From: Neisseriaceae bacterium
GTDB lineage: Bacteria; Pseudomonadota; Gammaproteobacteria; Burkholderiales; UBA11063
NCBI GenBank assembly: GCA_947446595.1
Contig: CANFGS010000014.1
Location: 1 to 52,920 of the forward strand
Length of the DNA: 52,920 bases
Direction of reading: 5' to 3'
The position numbers and the translations under genes were made by a program. Under the pieces are notes generated by a model. It made no database searches, was not told where the DNA came from, and saw only the letters and a program-made list of their open reading frames with translations. Position 1 is the first letter of the stretch. Every line of letters starts with the position of its first letter. This document shows, one piece after another, positions 1 through 9,816 of this stretch.

Positions 1-116
1 ATACATACGTATGATATACTTCTTCAGGTATAAGCCAGATGTCCCACATTTATTGATTGTTTTGATTGTTAAAGATCTTCTTTTTTCTTCTCAACTTTCT
101 TTGAAGCGAGATCGGT
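1..116 (-). other. 5' leader of an rRNA operon (16S lies outside)
   Basis: Read on the minus strand, this stretch contains a boxA-like antitermination sequence (GATCTTTAACAATC, 77-64). It is followed by AATAAATGTGGG (about 55-44), which closely resembles the leader upstream of 16S genes in betaproteobacteria. A 10-base palindrome, CATACGTATG, lies at 4-13. No 16S 5' end is visible. The plus-strand open frame here (11-235) is the shadow of this leader and is not called as a gene. Confidence 0.7.
64..77 (-). promoter_or_regulatory. boxA-like antitermination site of the rRNA leader
   Basis: The minus strand reads GATCTTTAACAATC, close to the rRNA boxA consensus (TGCTCTTTAACA). It lies about 40 bases downstream of the -10 at 117-122. 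This is the NusB/NusE-binding element expected in the leader of a long untranslated rRNA transcript. Confidence 0.65.
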
Positions 117-146
117 ATTATATACATGACTTATTACAAATGTCAA
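117..146 (-). promoter_or_regulatory. rRNA operon promoter (reads leftwards)
   Basis: On the minus strand there is a perfect -35 TTGACA (146-141), an 18-base spacer and a perfect -10 TATAAT (122-117). The DNA upstream (about 150-240) is very AT-rich, as in an UP element. The transcript runs into a boxA-like leader (64-77) and off the window at base 1, so the 16S gene should lie just outside. The promoter starts only about 95 bases after the bamB stop, with no clear terminator between. Confidence 0.8.
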
Positions 147-240
147 AACATTTTTATGGATATTTTCTAAAAAACACTAAAACCACACAAACACAAAAAC
201 AATTTAAGAGCATTTTCAGTATGTTAAAGCCTTAAATTAT

Positions 241-1362
241 TTATTGAATAATTTCAGCAATTACACCATTTCCAGATTGAATAATTACTCTTTTACCATC
301 AGACCACGGATATGCAATTCCGTCTTTAAAGGAAGAGCTTTTCATAGCAACCATTTTGCCATCATTACGATTAAACAAATATACCTTACCATCTTTATCT
401 ATAAGTAAAATATTATTGTTTAGAAATATTGGAACACTTAATAAACGATATTGTAAAACATCATTGCTCCATATCTTATTCCCATTATTTTTGTCATAGG
501 CATAAAGCACTCCATCTTGACTAAGACTATATACATTTTGTTCATCTACCAAAATGCCATAACTAGTACTGAAATTGTTTGCCCATATTTTGCTACTATT
601 CATTGCATCAATACAAGTTATTTTGCCATTATAAGTTGCAACACAAATTTGATTGCCATTTAGAACAGGCCTAACGGAGACATCATTCATTTTATCTAAA
701 TCAGTTGCACCTGAAGGAAGAGCAACGTAGTTTTCCCAAATAGGAACCCCAGTGTTTAGATTAAGCAATGACATCCTTCCACTTGGCTGACCTACTATTA
801 CAACGTCTTTACCAATTATCTGAAATGTATTATAAACCCGAAGCGTCAAAGACGGTATTGATTTTTGATACACCCATAACAAACTACCATTTGATGCATT
901 ATAAGCTAGAATTTCTGAATCATTAGTCCGAACAACGACTATCCCATTACTTACTTGTGGTGTTTCAACCGAAATAGTAGGTAACTCTGCTTGCCAATTG
1001 ATCTTCCTGGCAACTTTATCAATTGATAATAAATACCCATCTACTGTAGTTACAAAAATTGAATTCGAAGATACTGCAGTGCCGCTACTAAATTTACGCT
1101 TAGAATGAAAATGACTAATTATAGTACCATCAGTTTGATCAATTCGAAATATATTTCCGTCTTTGTCCGCTGTAAATATTGTGCCATTATCAAGAGTAGG
1201 CACAAAACTACCTGCAGGACTTGTACTTAATACATCAAGTAACCATTTTACATTTAACTCTTCTGAATGAGCAATATCAGGAACTGGCTTTGGCACTGGA
1301 TCACTATTGCTAGAACACGCGACCAGAGCCAATGATATTGATAATATATAGAAAAGCTTCAA
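241..1362 (-). CDS. bamB: Outer membrane protein assembly factor BamB
   Basis: BamB is the beta-propeller lipoprotein of the BAM complex that inserts outer-membrane proteins. The 373-residue protein has a lipoprotein signal with lipobox LVAC and lipidated Cys16. Serine at +2 fits outer-membrane sorting. Repeated PQQ-like blades follow, with recurring patterns such as 'IDATDG/ASNGSLLW' and 'NKNNGNKIWSN'. E. coli BamB is 392 residues, so length fits. The start is a TTG that directly abuts the TGA of the upstream YfgM-like gene, implying translational coupling. Gene order hisS-yfgM-bamB is conserved in proteobacteria, but the usual next gene, der, is replaced here by the rRNA promoter. Confidence 0.93.
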   Translation of the reverse strand: MKLFYILSISLALVACSSNSDPVPKPVPDIAHSEELNVKWLLDVLSTSPAGSFVPTLDNGTIFTADKDGNIFRIDQTDGTIISHFHSKRKFSSGTAVSSNSIFVTTVDGYLLSIDKVARKINWQAELPTISVETPQVSNGIVVVRTNDSEILAYNASNGSLLWVYQKSIPSLTLRVYNTFQIIGKDVVIVGQPSGRMSLLNLNTGVPIWENYVALPSGATDLDKMNDVSVRPVLNGNQICVATYNGKITCIDAMNSSKIWANNFSTSYGILVDEQNVYSLSQDGVLYAYDKNNGNKIWSNDVLQYRLLSVPIFLNNNILLIDKDGKVYLFNRNDGKMVAMKSSSFKDGIAYPWSDGKRVIIQSGNGVIAEIIQ

Positions 1363-1998
1363 TCAATTATTACCTAAAACATCCAAACGCATTTGAATAC
1401 CTTGTGACATACTTGAATCTTGACCAACTTTCTTCAGTGCTTCTTTGTATGCATCACGTGCTTTATCCTGATCACCTTGTGCAACATATAAATCACCACG
1501 CTTAGAGTAGTATAATGGATCAAAAGCTGGATCATGTTTTTCAAGGAGTAATTTAATTGCTTTATCATATTTCTTTTCATCAATATAAACATCTGCCAAT
1601 CTTAATTTTGCAGTATTAACCATACCAACATCTTTAGAATTATCTATAATCCAATTTAATGATTTTGCCGTTTGGCTTAAATCTTTTTTGTCCCAAGACA
1701 TTTTTGCTGATAATAGGCTCGCCATTGTTGCATATTCGGTTGAAGAATAATCATTTTGTAATTCTTTAGTTGCATCTAACGCCTTATTAATATCTTTAGA
1801 ATTATAAGCACTCGTAAAAGTTCCATAAACTAATGCAGCATCAGCAGCACGAGTTGAGTTACGCCAATTCCACCAAGCACTTACACCATATGCAATTAAA
1901 CCAAGAATCGCCAGCCCAACAATATACTTCCCAGCTTTTTGCCAAAAGTATTGTAAATTATTAATTTGTTCTTGTTCATGTAAATCAAATTTTGACAT
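1363..1998 (-). CDS. YfgM-like membrane-anchored TPR protein
   Basis: This is a 211-residue inner-membrane protein of the YfgM/UPF0070 family. In E. coli YfgM works as an ancillary SecYEG/PpiD-associated chaperone. A short cytoplasmic N-terminus is followed by one membrane segment (about residues 25-44, ending in aromatic WWNW). The periplasmic region holds tetratricopeptide-like helices, for example the stretch with 'YYSKRGDLYVAQGDQDKA'. I chose the ATG at 1998, giving MSKFDLHEQEQ. An upstream in-frame start at 2040 would overlap hisS and adds residues unlike the family. It lies 19 bases after hisS and directly before bamB, as in many proteobacteria. Confidence 0.88.
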   Translation of the reverse strand: MSKFDLHEQEQINNLQYFWQKAGKYIVGLAILGLIAYGVSAWWNWRNSTRAADAALVYGTFTSAYNSKDINKALDATKELQNDYSSTEYATMASLLSAKMSWDKKDLSQTAKSLNWIIDNSKDVGMVNTAKLRLADVYIDEKKYDKAIKLLLEKHDPAFDPLYYSKRGDLYVAQGDQDKARDAYKEALKKVGQDSSMSQGIQMRLDVLGNN

Positions 1999-2017
1999 AT
2001 TATTTCCCAATCTATAC

Positions 2018-3280
2018 TTATATTTTACGTAAAAAATCAACCAAATTTTCTATAGCAACTGACTCTTGAGTCTGTCTATCCATCAATTTTACCATGACTT
2101 GATTGTTCGATACTTCAGTTTCGCCTATAATCACAGTAAATTTACATTTTAAACCATCGGCTTTTTTTAACTGCGATTTAAAACTATTTACCCCAAAGTT
2201 CTGCACTACAGACAAACCTTCACCACGAAGAATACCTGCAATTTTAAATGCTAAAGCTTGAGTGTCAGACCCTACGGTCGCAATAAACACATCAGGAAAT
2301 ACTCTATTAGGAACAATATTAAGAGCTTCAAGTTCAAGTAATATACGTTCAAGACCAATAGCAAAACCTATTGCATAATTGTCTTTACCACTTAACTCTT
2401 TAACCAAGGGGTCATAACGACCACCAGCAGCAACAGTTCCTTGAGCTCCAAGATTTGAGCTAACCCACTCAAATACTGATAAATTATAATAATCCAACCC
2501 CCGAACTAAACGAGGATTTTCGATAAATTCAACGCCTAAATTAGTTAAATATGTTTTCCATAGAGTATAATGCTCTAACGACTCACTACCTAAGTAGTCA
2601 ATTAACATTGGAGCCTTAGTAACTAATTCCTGCATAGCAGGGTTTTTAGTATCTAAAATCCTAAGCGGGTTTTTGTATAACCGCCTTGTTGCATCTTCAT
2701 CAAGTAAATTGATATTTTGTTCAAAATACTTTATAAGATTAGCTCGATGCACAGCTCTTTCATCAAGATTACCAAGGCAGTTTATATGCAATTGGAGATT
2801 CTGAATCCCTAAGCGTTGCCATAAATCTCTAAGCATCAGTATAATTTCGCTATCAATATCAGGGCCTTTAAAACCAAGAGCCTCGACACCTAGCTGATGA
2901 AACTGACGATAGCGTCCTTTTTGAGGGCGTTCATGACGAAACATCGGCCCAATGTACCATAGTTTTTGTGTTTTATTATATAGTAACTCATGTTGAATTA
3001 CTGAACGAAGAGCTCCAGCTGTTCCCTCTGGACGCAAGGTTAAGCTATCATCGTTTAATTTGTCGGTAAAAGTATACATTTCTTTTTCAACAATGTCAGT
3101 CGCACCCCCAATAGAACGAGTAAATAACTTGGTATCTTCAACTATTGGGGTTCTAATATTCTCATAACCATAACTAAACAACCATTTGCGTAATTGCTCC
3201 TCAAGCCATAGCCAAGCATGGGAGTCTCCAGGCAGTATGTCATTCATACCTTTAACAGAATTAATTTTTTGCATAGCCAT
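2018..3280 (-). CDS. hisS: Histidyl-tRNA synthetase
   Basis: This class II aminoacyl-tRNA synthetase charges tRNA-His. It is 420 residues long (E. coli 424). Class II motif 2 ([18 protein letters not shown]), the histidine-specific signatures LVRGLDYY and AAGGRYDPL, and motif 3 ([14 protein letters not shown]) are all present, followed by the C-terminal anticodon-binding domain. The ATG lies only two bases after the rfbB stop. The gene is therefore at the 3' end of the polysaccharide transcription unit, with no visible terminator between. Confidence 0.97.
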   Translation of the reverse strand: MAMQKINSVKGMNDILPGDSHAWLWLEEQLRKWLFSYGYENIRTPIVEDTKLFTRSIGGATDIVEKEMYTFTDKLNDDSLTLRPEGTAGALRSVIQHELLYNKTQKLWYIGPMFRHERPQKGRYRQFHQLGVEALGFKGPDIDSEIILMLRDLWQRLGIQNLQLHINCLGNLDERAVHRANLIKYFEQNINLLDEDATRRLYKNPLRILDTKNPAMQELVTKAPMLIDYLGSESLEHYTLWKTYLTNLGVEFIENPRLVRGLDYYNLSVFEWVSSNLGAQGTVAAGGRYDPLVKELSGKDNYAIGFAIGLERILLELEALNIVPNRVFPDVFIATVGSDTQALAFKIAGILRGEGLSVVQNFGVNSFKSQLKKADGLKCKFTVIIGETEVSNNQVMVKLMDRQTQESVAIENLVDFLRKI

Positions 3281-3282
3281 CT

Positions 3283-4344
3283 TTATCTATTCTCATAATT
3301 TTTGTTTATCCATTTTTGATAATCACCACTTTGTACATGCTCTACCCATTCTTTGTTATCAAGAAACCATTGAACCGTTTTTCTAATTCCACTATCGAAG
3401 TCTTCTAATGGCTTCCATCCAAGATCGCGCATAATTTTGCTAGGATCCATAGCATAACGATAATCATGCCCCTGTCTATCAGTAACAAATGTAATTAAAT
3501 CAGAATATCTCTTTCCATCAACACGTGGTTTAAGTTCATCAAGAATACTACAAATCGTATTTACAACCTGAATATTATTTCTTTCATTATGACCACCAAT
3601 ACAATAGCTCTCTCCAATAGTTCCGCACTCAAAAGCCAATAACAAACCACGCGCATGATCATCAACATACAACCAATCACGAATATTTTTACCATTTCCA
3701 TAAACAGGCAATGATTTTAATTGTAATGCATTATTAATAATCAATGGGATTAATTTTTCTGGAAAATGATATGGTCCGTAGTTATTAGTGCAGTTGGTAA
3801 TAACAATGGGAAAATTATAAGTATGAAACCATGCCCTAACTAATAAATCACTACTTGCCTTACTAGCTGAATATGGTGATCTTGGGTCATATGAAGTTGA
3901 TTCACTAAAGTAGCCTGTTTCACCTAAGGATCCGAACACTTCATCTGTAGATACATGAACAAATTTAAAATCACTTTTATCACCCAAGCTATTATAGTAT
4001 GTTCTAGCACATTCTAACAAATTATACGTGCCAACAATATTAGTTTGGATGAACTCATTTGGCCCAGTAATTGATCTATCAACATGAGATTCTGCTGCTA
4101 GATGAATAATTCCAGAAGGCTTATACTTATTAAAGAGTCCATTAATTTTTTCAGAATCACAAATATCAGCCTGTACAAAACTATAATTAGGACTATTCTC
4201 TATAGATTTTAAAGATTCTAAATTACCAGCATAAGTAAGTTTATCAATATTAATTATTGAGTACTTTGTATTATTAACTAACAATCTAACTAAAGCAGAA
4301 CCAATAAAACCCGCCCCACCAGTAACAAATAAGCATTTACTCAT
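3283..4344 (-). CDS. rfbB: dTDP-glucose 4,6-dehydratase
   Basis: This is the second enzyme of dTDP-L-rhamnose synthesis, making dTDP-4-keto-6-deoxyglucose with tightly bound NAD. It is a 353-residue extended SDR protein. The Rossmann motif TGGAGFIG lies at residues 8-15. The catalytic set is STDE (Thr133, Asp134, Glu135) and Tyr158/Lys162 in YSASK. The gene follows rfbA by 19 bases and precedes hisS by two bases. The remaining pathway genes, rfbC and rfbD, are about 30 kb away at 33485-34909. Confidence 0.96.
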   Translation of the reverse strand: MSKCLFVTGGAGFIGSALVRLLVNNTKYSIINIDKLTYAGNLESLKSIENSPNYSFVQADICDSEKINGLFNKYKPSGIIHLAAESHVDRSITGPNEFIQTNIVGTYNLLECARTYYNSLGDKSDFKFVHVSTDEVFGSLGETGYFSESTSYDPRSPYSASKASSDLLVRAWFHTYNFPIVITNCTNNYGPYHFPEKLIPLIINNALQLKSLPVYGNGKNIRDWLYVDDHARGLLLAFECGTIGESYCIGGHNERNNIQVVNTICSILDELKPRVDGKRYSDLITFVTDRQGHDYRYAMDPSKIMRDLGWKPLEDFDSGIRKTVQWFLDNKEWVEHVQSGDYQKWINKNYENR

Positions 4345-4363
4345 TCAAATATACCTTAAAATA

Positions 4364-5230
4364 TCACAAAACAATTTTACGCAAATATTCAGCATATGTG
4401 CTTTTACCCATAGTTTTAAGCATTTCTTTAACATTATCAATGCTAATAAATCCCTTATGAAGCGCAATTTCTTCCAAACACGCAATTTTAATTCCCTGTA
4501 TATTTTCGACAGTTTGGATAAAATTTGCGGCTTCAAGCAATGAGTGATGAGTACCAGTATCTAGCCATGCAAAACCACGCTCTAAGATTTCCACATTTAA
4601 CAAACCCTTTTCAAGATAAATACTATTTAGATCAGTTATTTCCAGCTCACCTCGATGAGATGGTTTGATAGTTTTTGCATACTCAACAACATTTTCATCA
4701 TAGAAATATAATCCCGTTACAACATAATTTGATTTTGGAATACTAGGTTTTTCTTCAAGACTAATAGCTTTTTTATTATCATCAAACTCAACAACCCCAA
4801 ACCGAGCTGGATCTGAGACATGATAAGCAAATACTGAAGCCCCCTTATTGGTAATCGCCTGTTTCAATAATTTGGTAATACCATTACCATAGAATATATT
4901 ATCCCCCAATATCAAACATGCAGGACTTCCATCAAGAAATTCTTCACCTATTAAAAATGCTTGAGCTAAACCATCAGGGCTTTCTTGTACTTTATACTGT
5001 AGATTAATACCCCACTGACTACCATTTCCCAATAACTGCTCAAATCTACCAATATCATGGGGAGTTGAAATTATCAATATATCTTTAATTTCAGCCAACA
5101 TTAAAATTGATAATGAATAATAAATCATTGGTTTATCATACACCGGTAATAATTGCTTAGATACCACATTAGTTGCTGGATACAAACGAGTTCCGCTACC
5201 ACCAGCTAAAATAATCCCTTTATAATTCAT
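4364..5230 (-). CDS. rfbA: Glucose-1-phosphate thymidylyltransferase
   Basis: This is the first enzyme of dTDP-L-rhamnose synthesis, joining glucose-1-phosphate and dTTP to give dTDP-glucose. The 288-residue protein has the nucleotidyltransferase signature GGSGTRLYP near residue 11 followed by [12 protein letters not shown]. Further conserved stretches are LGDNIFYG and EITDLN. Length matches RmlA. It sits 18 bases after the initiating sugar transferase and just upstream of rfbB. Confidence 0.96.
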   Translation of the reverse strand: MNYKGIILAGGSGTRLYPATNVVSKQLLPVYDKPMIYYSLSILMLAEIKDILIISTPHDIGRFEQLLGNGSQWGINLQYKVQESPDGLAQAFLIGEEFLDGSPACLILGDNIFYGNGITKLLKQAITNKGASVFAYHVSDPARFGVVEFDDNKKAISLEEKPSIPKSNYVVTGLYFYDENVVEYAKTIKPSHRGELEITDLNSIYLEKGLLNVEILERGFAWLDTGTHHSLLEAANFIQTVENIQGIKIACLEEIALHKGFISIDNVKEMLKTMGKSTYAEYLRKIVL

Positions 5231-5248
5231 AAATAAACCCTAATAATA

Positions 5249-6652
5249 TTAATATGCACCACTTCTTTTTAAGACCACTTGAATTGTTTTTAATAAAATC
5301 ACAAAATCATACCACAATGACCAATTCTTTATATAACACACATCTAATCGCACACGGTTAGTATAATCTACATCATTCCTTCCACTAATCTGCCATAATC
5401 CAGTTATGCCAGGAGATACCAGCTTATAATAATAAAAATCGTCTTTATATTTGTTTATTTCAGCCTCAACGATAGGACGCGGCCCAACCAAACTCATATC
5501 ACCAAGTAAAACATTAAATAACTGTGGTAATTCATCTAGACTACTTTTACGAAGGAATTTACCAATTGGTGTTACTCTTGGATCATCTTTAAGTTTGAAA
5601 TCTTTTTCCCACTCAAGTCTAACATCTTCATCATTAGCCAATAATTCAGTTAAAATTTCCTGACTATTATTGTACATGGTTTTAAATTTGAGACAATAAA
5701 AAAAACCGCCATTTTTACCAATTCTTTTATGCCTAAACAGCACACCACTCTTCGTGCTAGTAATTATAACAATACTAATTAATACCAAGAAGGGGGACAA
5801 CAATATTATTGCAATTGATGCACATATTATATCAGCTGCTCTCTTAATCACACGATTTAAGCGTCTACCAAGATTGTTTTGTAAACGTAAAAATAATTGA
5901 TCATCACCAAAAAAGTGCTCTACTTCTGCTCCATATAAAGGCAAGCCACTAATATCAGGTACAATAGATACAAAGGTATAATGACTTTGTAGCAGATTAA
6001 TTTGTCTTATATGAGTCACTATTTCATTACTATTTAACGCTACCACAATCTCAGTATCAGAATTGATTAATGAATGATTTAATATACTTTCATAACTTAT
6101 AATAGGAATATTAAGATGAGTTTTTGAATGTTGATTTAAGTCAAAGGATATTAACCCAATTATTTTATAACCCAGAAGTTTATTATTCGTTAATAAGTTT
6201 ACAGCATTACTAGCTGTTTTACCAGTACCAATAATATATACATTTCTTGTCCATAATCCTAAACTGCATAAAATATATTTAGTTAAACAACGAAATATTG
6301 GTAAAACAAATAATAATTCAAACCAAAACAGGGCATTAAACCCTTTAATAACATGGTGAGAAATTAGAAAACCAAATCCCATATGAAGTATTGCAAAAAT
6401 AAAAACCGTCTTAGTAATTAAACCGACCTCTTCCCACGTTGGACGTCTTTTGACATATTGCTCTTGGTACCAAAATACAATAATTACAATCAATCCACCA
6501 AATTTTGCAATACCAACAGACTTAATAGTTATATGCTCAATACTTGGGGTGATTATTTCTAAAAACTCACGAGTCAGAACGAAGCATAATACTAGTGAAA
6601 AAATATCTGATAAAATCAAACAGATACGTTGTGTGAGAATTTTATTTTTCAT
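5249..6652 (-). CDS. Undecaprenyl-phosphate sugar-phosphotransferase (WbaP/WcaJ type)
   Basis: This polyprenyl-phosphate hexose-1-phosphate transferase is expected to start the glycan on undecaprenyl phosphate in the inner membrane. The 467-residue protein has several N-terminal membrane helices. A nucleotide-binding-like middle domain (about 135-250, beginning RNVYIIGTGKTA) follows. The C-terminal catalytic region has a membrane hairpin (AADIICASIAIILLSPFLV), FRHKRIGKNG, LKFKTM, LRKSSLDELPQ and LVGPRP. The three-part layout is that of WbaP/WcaJ, which usually transfer galactose- or glucose-1-phosphate; which sugar is used here is unknown. It overlaps the preceding glycosyltransferase by 11 bases. 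Confidence 0.92.
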   Translation of the reverse strand: MKNKILTQRICLILSDIFSLVLCFVLTREFLEIITPSIEHITIKSVGIAKFGGLIVIIVFWYQEQYVKRRPTWEEVGLITKTVFIFAILHMGFGFLISHHVIKGFNALFWFELLFVLPIFRCLTKYILCSLGLWTRNVYIIGTGKTASNAVNLLTNNKLLGYKIIGLISFDLNQHSKTHLNIPIISYESILNHSLINSDTEIVVALNSNEIVTHIRQINLLQSHYTFVSIVPDISGLPLYGAEVEHFFGDDQLFLRLQNNLGRRLNRVIKRAADIICASIAIILLSPFLVLISIVIITSTKSGVLFRHKRIGKNGGFFYCLKFKTMYNNSQEILTELLANDEDVRLEWEKDFKLKDDPRVTPIGKFLRKSSLDELPQLFNVLLGDMSLVGPRPIVEAEINKYKDDFYYYKLVSPGITGLWQISGRNDVDYTNRVRLDVCYIKNWSLWYDFVILLKTIQVVLKRSGAY

Positions 6653-7763
6653 TAGTCATCTTTTCATTGATATAATTAGTTATCTTATTTCTAAAGATTT
6701 CAGGTGTAAAAAGTTTAGCGTTACTAATACAATCTTTTGGAATAAAATTATTTTGTTCAAATCTATCTAGAGCTAAATTTAAACTCTCTGCAGTTTGTTC
6801 ATCAAAAAATACTCCAGTTTTATTATCACCATCAACTATTACGCTTTCGGTAACACCTCCCTTGCCATATGCTATAACAGGTGCTCCATACGACTGTGCC
6901 TCTACAGGTAAAATACCAAAGTCTTCTTCGGCTGCAAAAACAAAAGCCTTTGCACGATGTAGATAATCAATTAAGACCGCATCACTTTGATAACCTAAAA
7001 CCTGAATATTATCTGCATTTCTGGCTTGATACATAATATTTTTAAGCATTGCTCCAGAACCTATCACGACTAGTTTACGATTTGGATTTTTTATGAATGC
7101 TTCAACTATAATATCAATTTTTTTATATACTACCATTCTAGAAACAGTTACATAAAAACCCTCACGTTTGCATTCTAAATCATTTATAGCTGTAGCAACT
7201 GGTGGATATATTACATCTGCTTCACGACGATATACCTTCCATATTCTCCTTGCAATATATTTAGAATTTGCAATAAAAAAATCAACTCCATTACTGGTGC
7301 GTAAATCCCAAATACGTATTTTATGTAGTATTAACCTTATAATCCAGGATTTTATTCCAGTTGTTAAACCGCTGCCTTTTAAATATTGATGCTGTAAATC
7401 CCAAGCATACCTCATTGGCGTATGACAATAACAAATATGTACTTGATCAGGGCCTGTAATAATTCCTTTAGCAACAGAGTGAGAACTTGAAATAACTAAA
7501 TCATATTTAGATAAATCAAACTGCTCTACCGCTAATGTCATTAAAGGTAAATACGCACGGTATTTAGTTTTTGCAAAAGGAAGTTTTTGTATAAATGATG
7601 TTGTTACTTTTTTGTTATGGATAATACCACGATCTGCATTAGATAAAAAATCTACCAAACTATATACATCAGCTTCGGGATAACATTGTAAAAGCTGCTC
7701 GAGAACCTTCTCAGCACCACCTACAGTCACTAACCAATCTGTTACTATTGCAATTTTATACAT
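6642..7763 (-). CDS. Glycosyltransferase, GT4 family
   Basis: A GT-B fold retaining glycosyltransferase. The N-terminus MYKIAIVTDWLVTVGGAEKV carries the glycine-rich acceptor-side loop. The C-terminal domain has the GT4 signature EEDFGILPVEAQSYGAPVIAYG with the E-x7-E arrangement. I chose the ATG at 7763, which starts at the family's usual first strand; the frame can be extended to 7799. It probably adds a sugar to the lipid-linked glycan on the cytoplasmic face. The donor cannot be told from sequence. It overlaps the WbaP/WcaJ-type gene downstream. Confidence 0.88.
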   Translation of the reverse strand: MYKIAIVTDWLVTVGGAEKVLEQLLQCYPEADVYSLVDFLSNADRGIIHNKKVTTSFIQKLPFAKTKYRAYLPLMTLAVEQFDLSKYDLVISSSHSVAKGIITGPDQVHICYCHTPMRYAWDLQHQYLKGSGLTTGIKSWIIRLILHKIRIWDLRTSNGVDFFIANSKYIARRIWKVYRREADVIYPPVATAINDLECKREGFYVTVSRMVVYKKIDIIVEAFIKNPNRKLVVIGSGAMLKNIMYQARNADNIQVLGYQSDAVLIDYLHRAKAFVFAAEEDFGILPVEAQSYGAPVIAYGKGGVTESVIVDGDNKTGVFFDEQTAESLNLALDRFEQNNFIPKDCISNAKLFTPEIFRNKITNYINEKMTNEK

Positions 7764-7804
7764 TACTTTATTTATCATTTTAATATTTAGTATCCGCAAT
7801 TATA

Positions 7805-8827
7805 TCATTTGTAATTAATATACTTAGTAATATCTATATTATTAAAAAAACCAGGATGTTTAGAATCTACATCACCGTATAGCTGATAATTAGGATCATA
7901 TATTAATTCATCATTCCATACTGTACAATTCATATGTTGAAGAGGTATAATATGTCGTGGATTAGTTGGCCCGAAAAAGGCTGACATTTTAGCATATACT
8001 TTCATAGCAACACCCAAATGCATTGCTCCACAATCTGTTGTATAAAAGTACTCAGCATTTTTAATTAACCATGCTGACGAGGGAAGACTTAAAACACCTG
8101 CAAAATTATATAGATTCTTATGATTATTGAGTGCATTAATATAATTAGCATAATTTCCTTTATCTTGTTCCCCTCCAAGTAATATAACCTTACCCCCATT
8201 ATCAAGCAGTCCCTTAATTAATTGTAAAACTTTCTTTTCAGGTAACATCCTAATCCCACTGGTTTCATATTGATTATTACCACCACTATTTACAATAACA
8301 ACATATTTATCAATTTGTAATTCTGATAACTTGTTAGCTACATTTAATTTATCACCATCACTAATTGCCAAATCTAAGCTGATATCTTCATAACTACTGG
8401 CATTTAGTAAATCAAGGTAATAAAGTACTTGATAACGATTTACATCATTGTACTTAACATTTTTTGATAATAAAAGTTTAGAAAACTTATCACGACAAAA
8501 TCCAATAGTAGTCGCACCAATTATCCTTAACATAAGATTAAAATACCAATGTTTATCTAGGATAAAAACGTAATCATATTTGCGGCGTATTGATAGTAAA
8601 AACTTTATAAACTTCAATATACCTTTAATAGTAAATACTTTATCGTCCAGTGCTATAATTTTATTAAGATTTTGATTTTTGAAGAGTGCTGACTCAAATG
8701 GTTTTGCCAGACAATAATCTATTTGACAATTAGGGTAGTTTTGACGTAATTGCCTAATTAATGGGGTTGTCATAAGAATGTCGCCCATCGCACCACGTTT
8801 GATTAATAATATTCGTTTTTGTATCAT
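7805..8827 (-). CDS. Glycosyltransferase, GT9 (heptosyltransferase-like)
   Basis: A 340-residue protein of the ADP-heptose:LPS heptosyltransferase superfamily. The N-terminus ILLIKRGAMGDILMTTPLIRQLR is the GT9 hallmark. The C-terminal half has a strand and loop 'VILLGGEQDKG' and the donor-site region DCGAMHLGVAM with FFGPTNPRH. It is one of three GT9 genes in the cluster. No ADP-heptose synthesis genes are in the window, so the donor need not be heptose. Confidence 0.85.
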   Translation of the reverse strand: MIQKRILLIKRGAMGDILMTTPLIRQLRQNYPNCQIDYCLAKPFESALFKNQNLNKIIALDDKVFTIKGILKFIKFLLSIRRKYDYVFILDKHWYFNLMLRIIGATTIGFCRDKFSKLLLSKNVKYNDVNRYQVLYYLDLLNASSYEDISLDLAISDGDKLNVANKLSELQIDKYVVIVNSGGNNQYETSGIRMLPEKKVLQLIKGLLDNGGKVILLGGEQDKGNYANYINALNNHKNLYNFAGVLSLPSSAWLIKNAEYFYTTDCGAMHLGVAMKVYAKMSAFFGPTNPRHIIPLQHMNCTVWNDELIYDPNYQLYGDVDSKHPGFFNNIDITKYINYK

Positions 8828-8833
8828 AAATAA

Positions 8834-9802
8834 TTATCTAGTAAATAGTTTTTTATATAATGTAATTATCTTTTTATTAAATAGAGTCTCATCAATTTTA
8901 CGAAATGGCTTTGCTAATTCTTTTAATATAACTCCATTTTTAGTACGCCATTTAAAATATTTAGTATCCAAATTAAAATCAATACTCATAAGTGAAGGAT
9001 GCACTAGAGGAAAATTAATGTCATTGGCAACAATAGCTTTGACTACCCCACCTTCTATTTCGGGATGAGCTGAATCAGTAGAACCAAAACCTAAATTTTG
9101 AGTTAGACTAATCATTGGAGTAACAGACAAGCCGTTATTAATTAATGCAGTAAAATACCATTGACAATCCCAGGTCTTTGTTTGACCAAGATTATCTTCA
9201 AAAAGCTGCTTATGCCATAGCTGTAAACGATAGCTACCAGAAGCTTTTACAATCCCACCTTGGGTGATATATTGATGATAATTTTTCATCCATAAATCAT
9301 ACTCTTGCCAACGGTCCCGCCATGAAGCCCATCCCCAAATCTGAGTCATCTGTGAAAAATAATAGCTTTGAAGTGACAAATCACTATCTTGTAAAATACT
9401 ATAACCACCTATATGCCAAATTCGTTTATCATTTTGATATTTATACAGCATTTCTTGACAAAATCGAAAAAAACCATTAGATGGAAGACAATCATCCTCC
9501 AATATAATACCCATTTCTTCGTGTTCAAAGAACCAACTAATTGCACTAGAAACGGCAAGGCCACAACCAAGATTCTCATCACGAAACAAAGTTTTTACCT
9601 CACAATGCCAATCTATATTGTCTAATATATATTTTCTAACTTGAGACACAATTTGTGCTTCATCAGATTTATGTTTTCTGGGACCATCACATGCTATATA
9701 CAATCTAGGTGGTTTTGCTTTTGCTATTGCAGATAAAACTTCCTTGGTAACATCAATGCGATTAAATACTAAGAACAAAACAGGAGTGTCTAATTGATAC
9801 AC
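8834..9802 (-). CDS. GT2-like glycosyltransferase, copy 1 of a paralogous pair
   Basis: A 322-residue nucleotide-sugar transferase of the type that begins 'TPVLFLVFNR' and carries an acidic DxD-like site in GIILEDDCLPS. Further recognisable parts are RLYIACDGPR, VKTLFRDENLGC and WGWASWRDRW. It is clearly related to the gene at 13881-14828: the first ~130 residues align nearly without gaps, including ILDNIDW, CEVKTLFRD, and the EDDCLP block. The C-terminal halves diverge, suggesting different acceptors. The specific sugar is not known. Confidence 0.8.
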   Translation of the reverse strand: MYQLDTPVLFLVFNRIDVTKEVLSAIAKAKPPRLYIACDGPRKHKSDEAQIVSQVRKYILDNIDWHCEVKTLFRDENLGCGLAVSSAISWFFEHEEMGIILEDDCLPSNGFFRFCQEMLYKYQNDKRIWHIGGYSILQDSDLSLQSYYFSQMTQIWGWASWRDRWQEYDLWMKNYHQYITQGGIVKASGSYRLQLWHKQLFEDNLGQTKTWDCQWYFTALINNGLSVTPMISLTQNLGFGSTDSAHPEIEGGVVKAIVANDINFPLVHPSLMSIDFNLDTKYFKWRTKNGVILKELAKPFRKIDETLFNKKIITLYKKLFTR

Positions 9803-9816
9803 TAAAATTTACCTTT

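Noticed and set aside
11-235. Plus-strand open frame of 74 codons at the window start
   Set aside because: It is antisense to the rRNA promoter, boxA and leader; it has no ribosome site and no family resemblance.
234-254. AT-only hairpin at the bamB stop as a terminator
   Set aside because: The stem AAATTATT/AATAATTT has no GC pairs and no U-tract after it.
4345-4536. Small minus-strand frame overlapping the end of rfbA
   Set aside because: It is an out-of-frame shadow of rfbA, which continues to its normal C-terminus at 4364.
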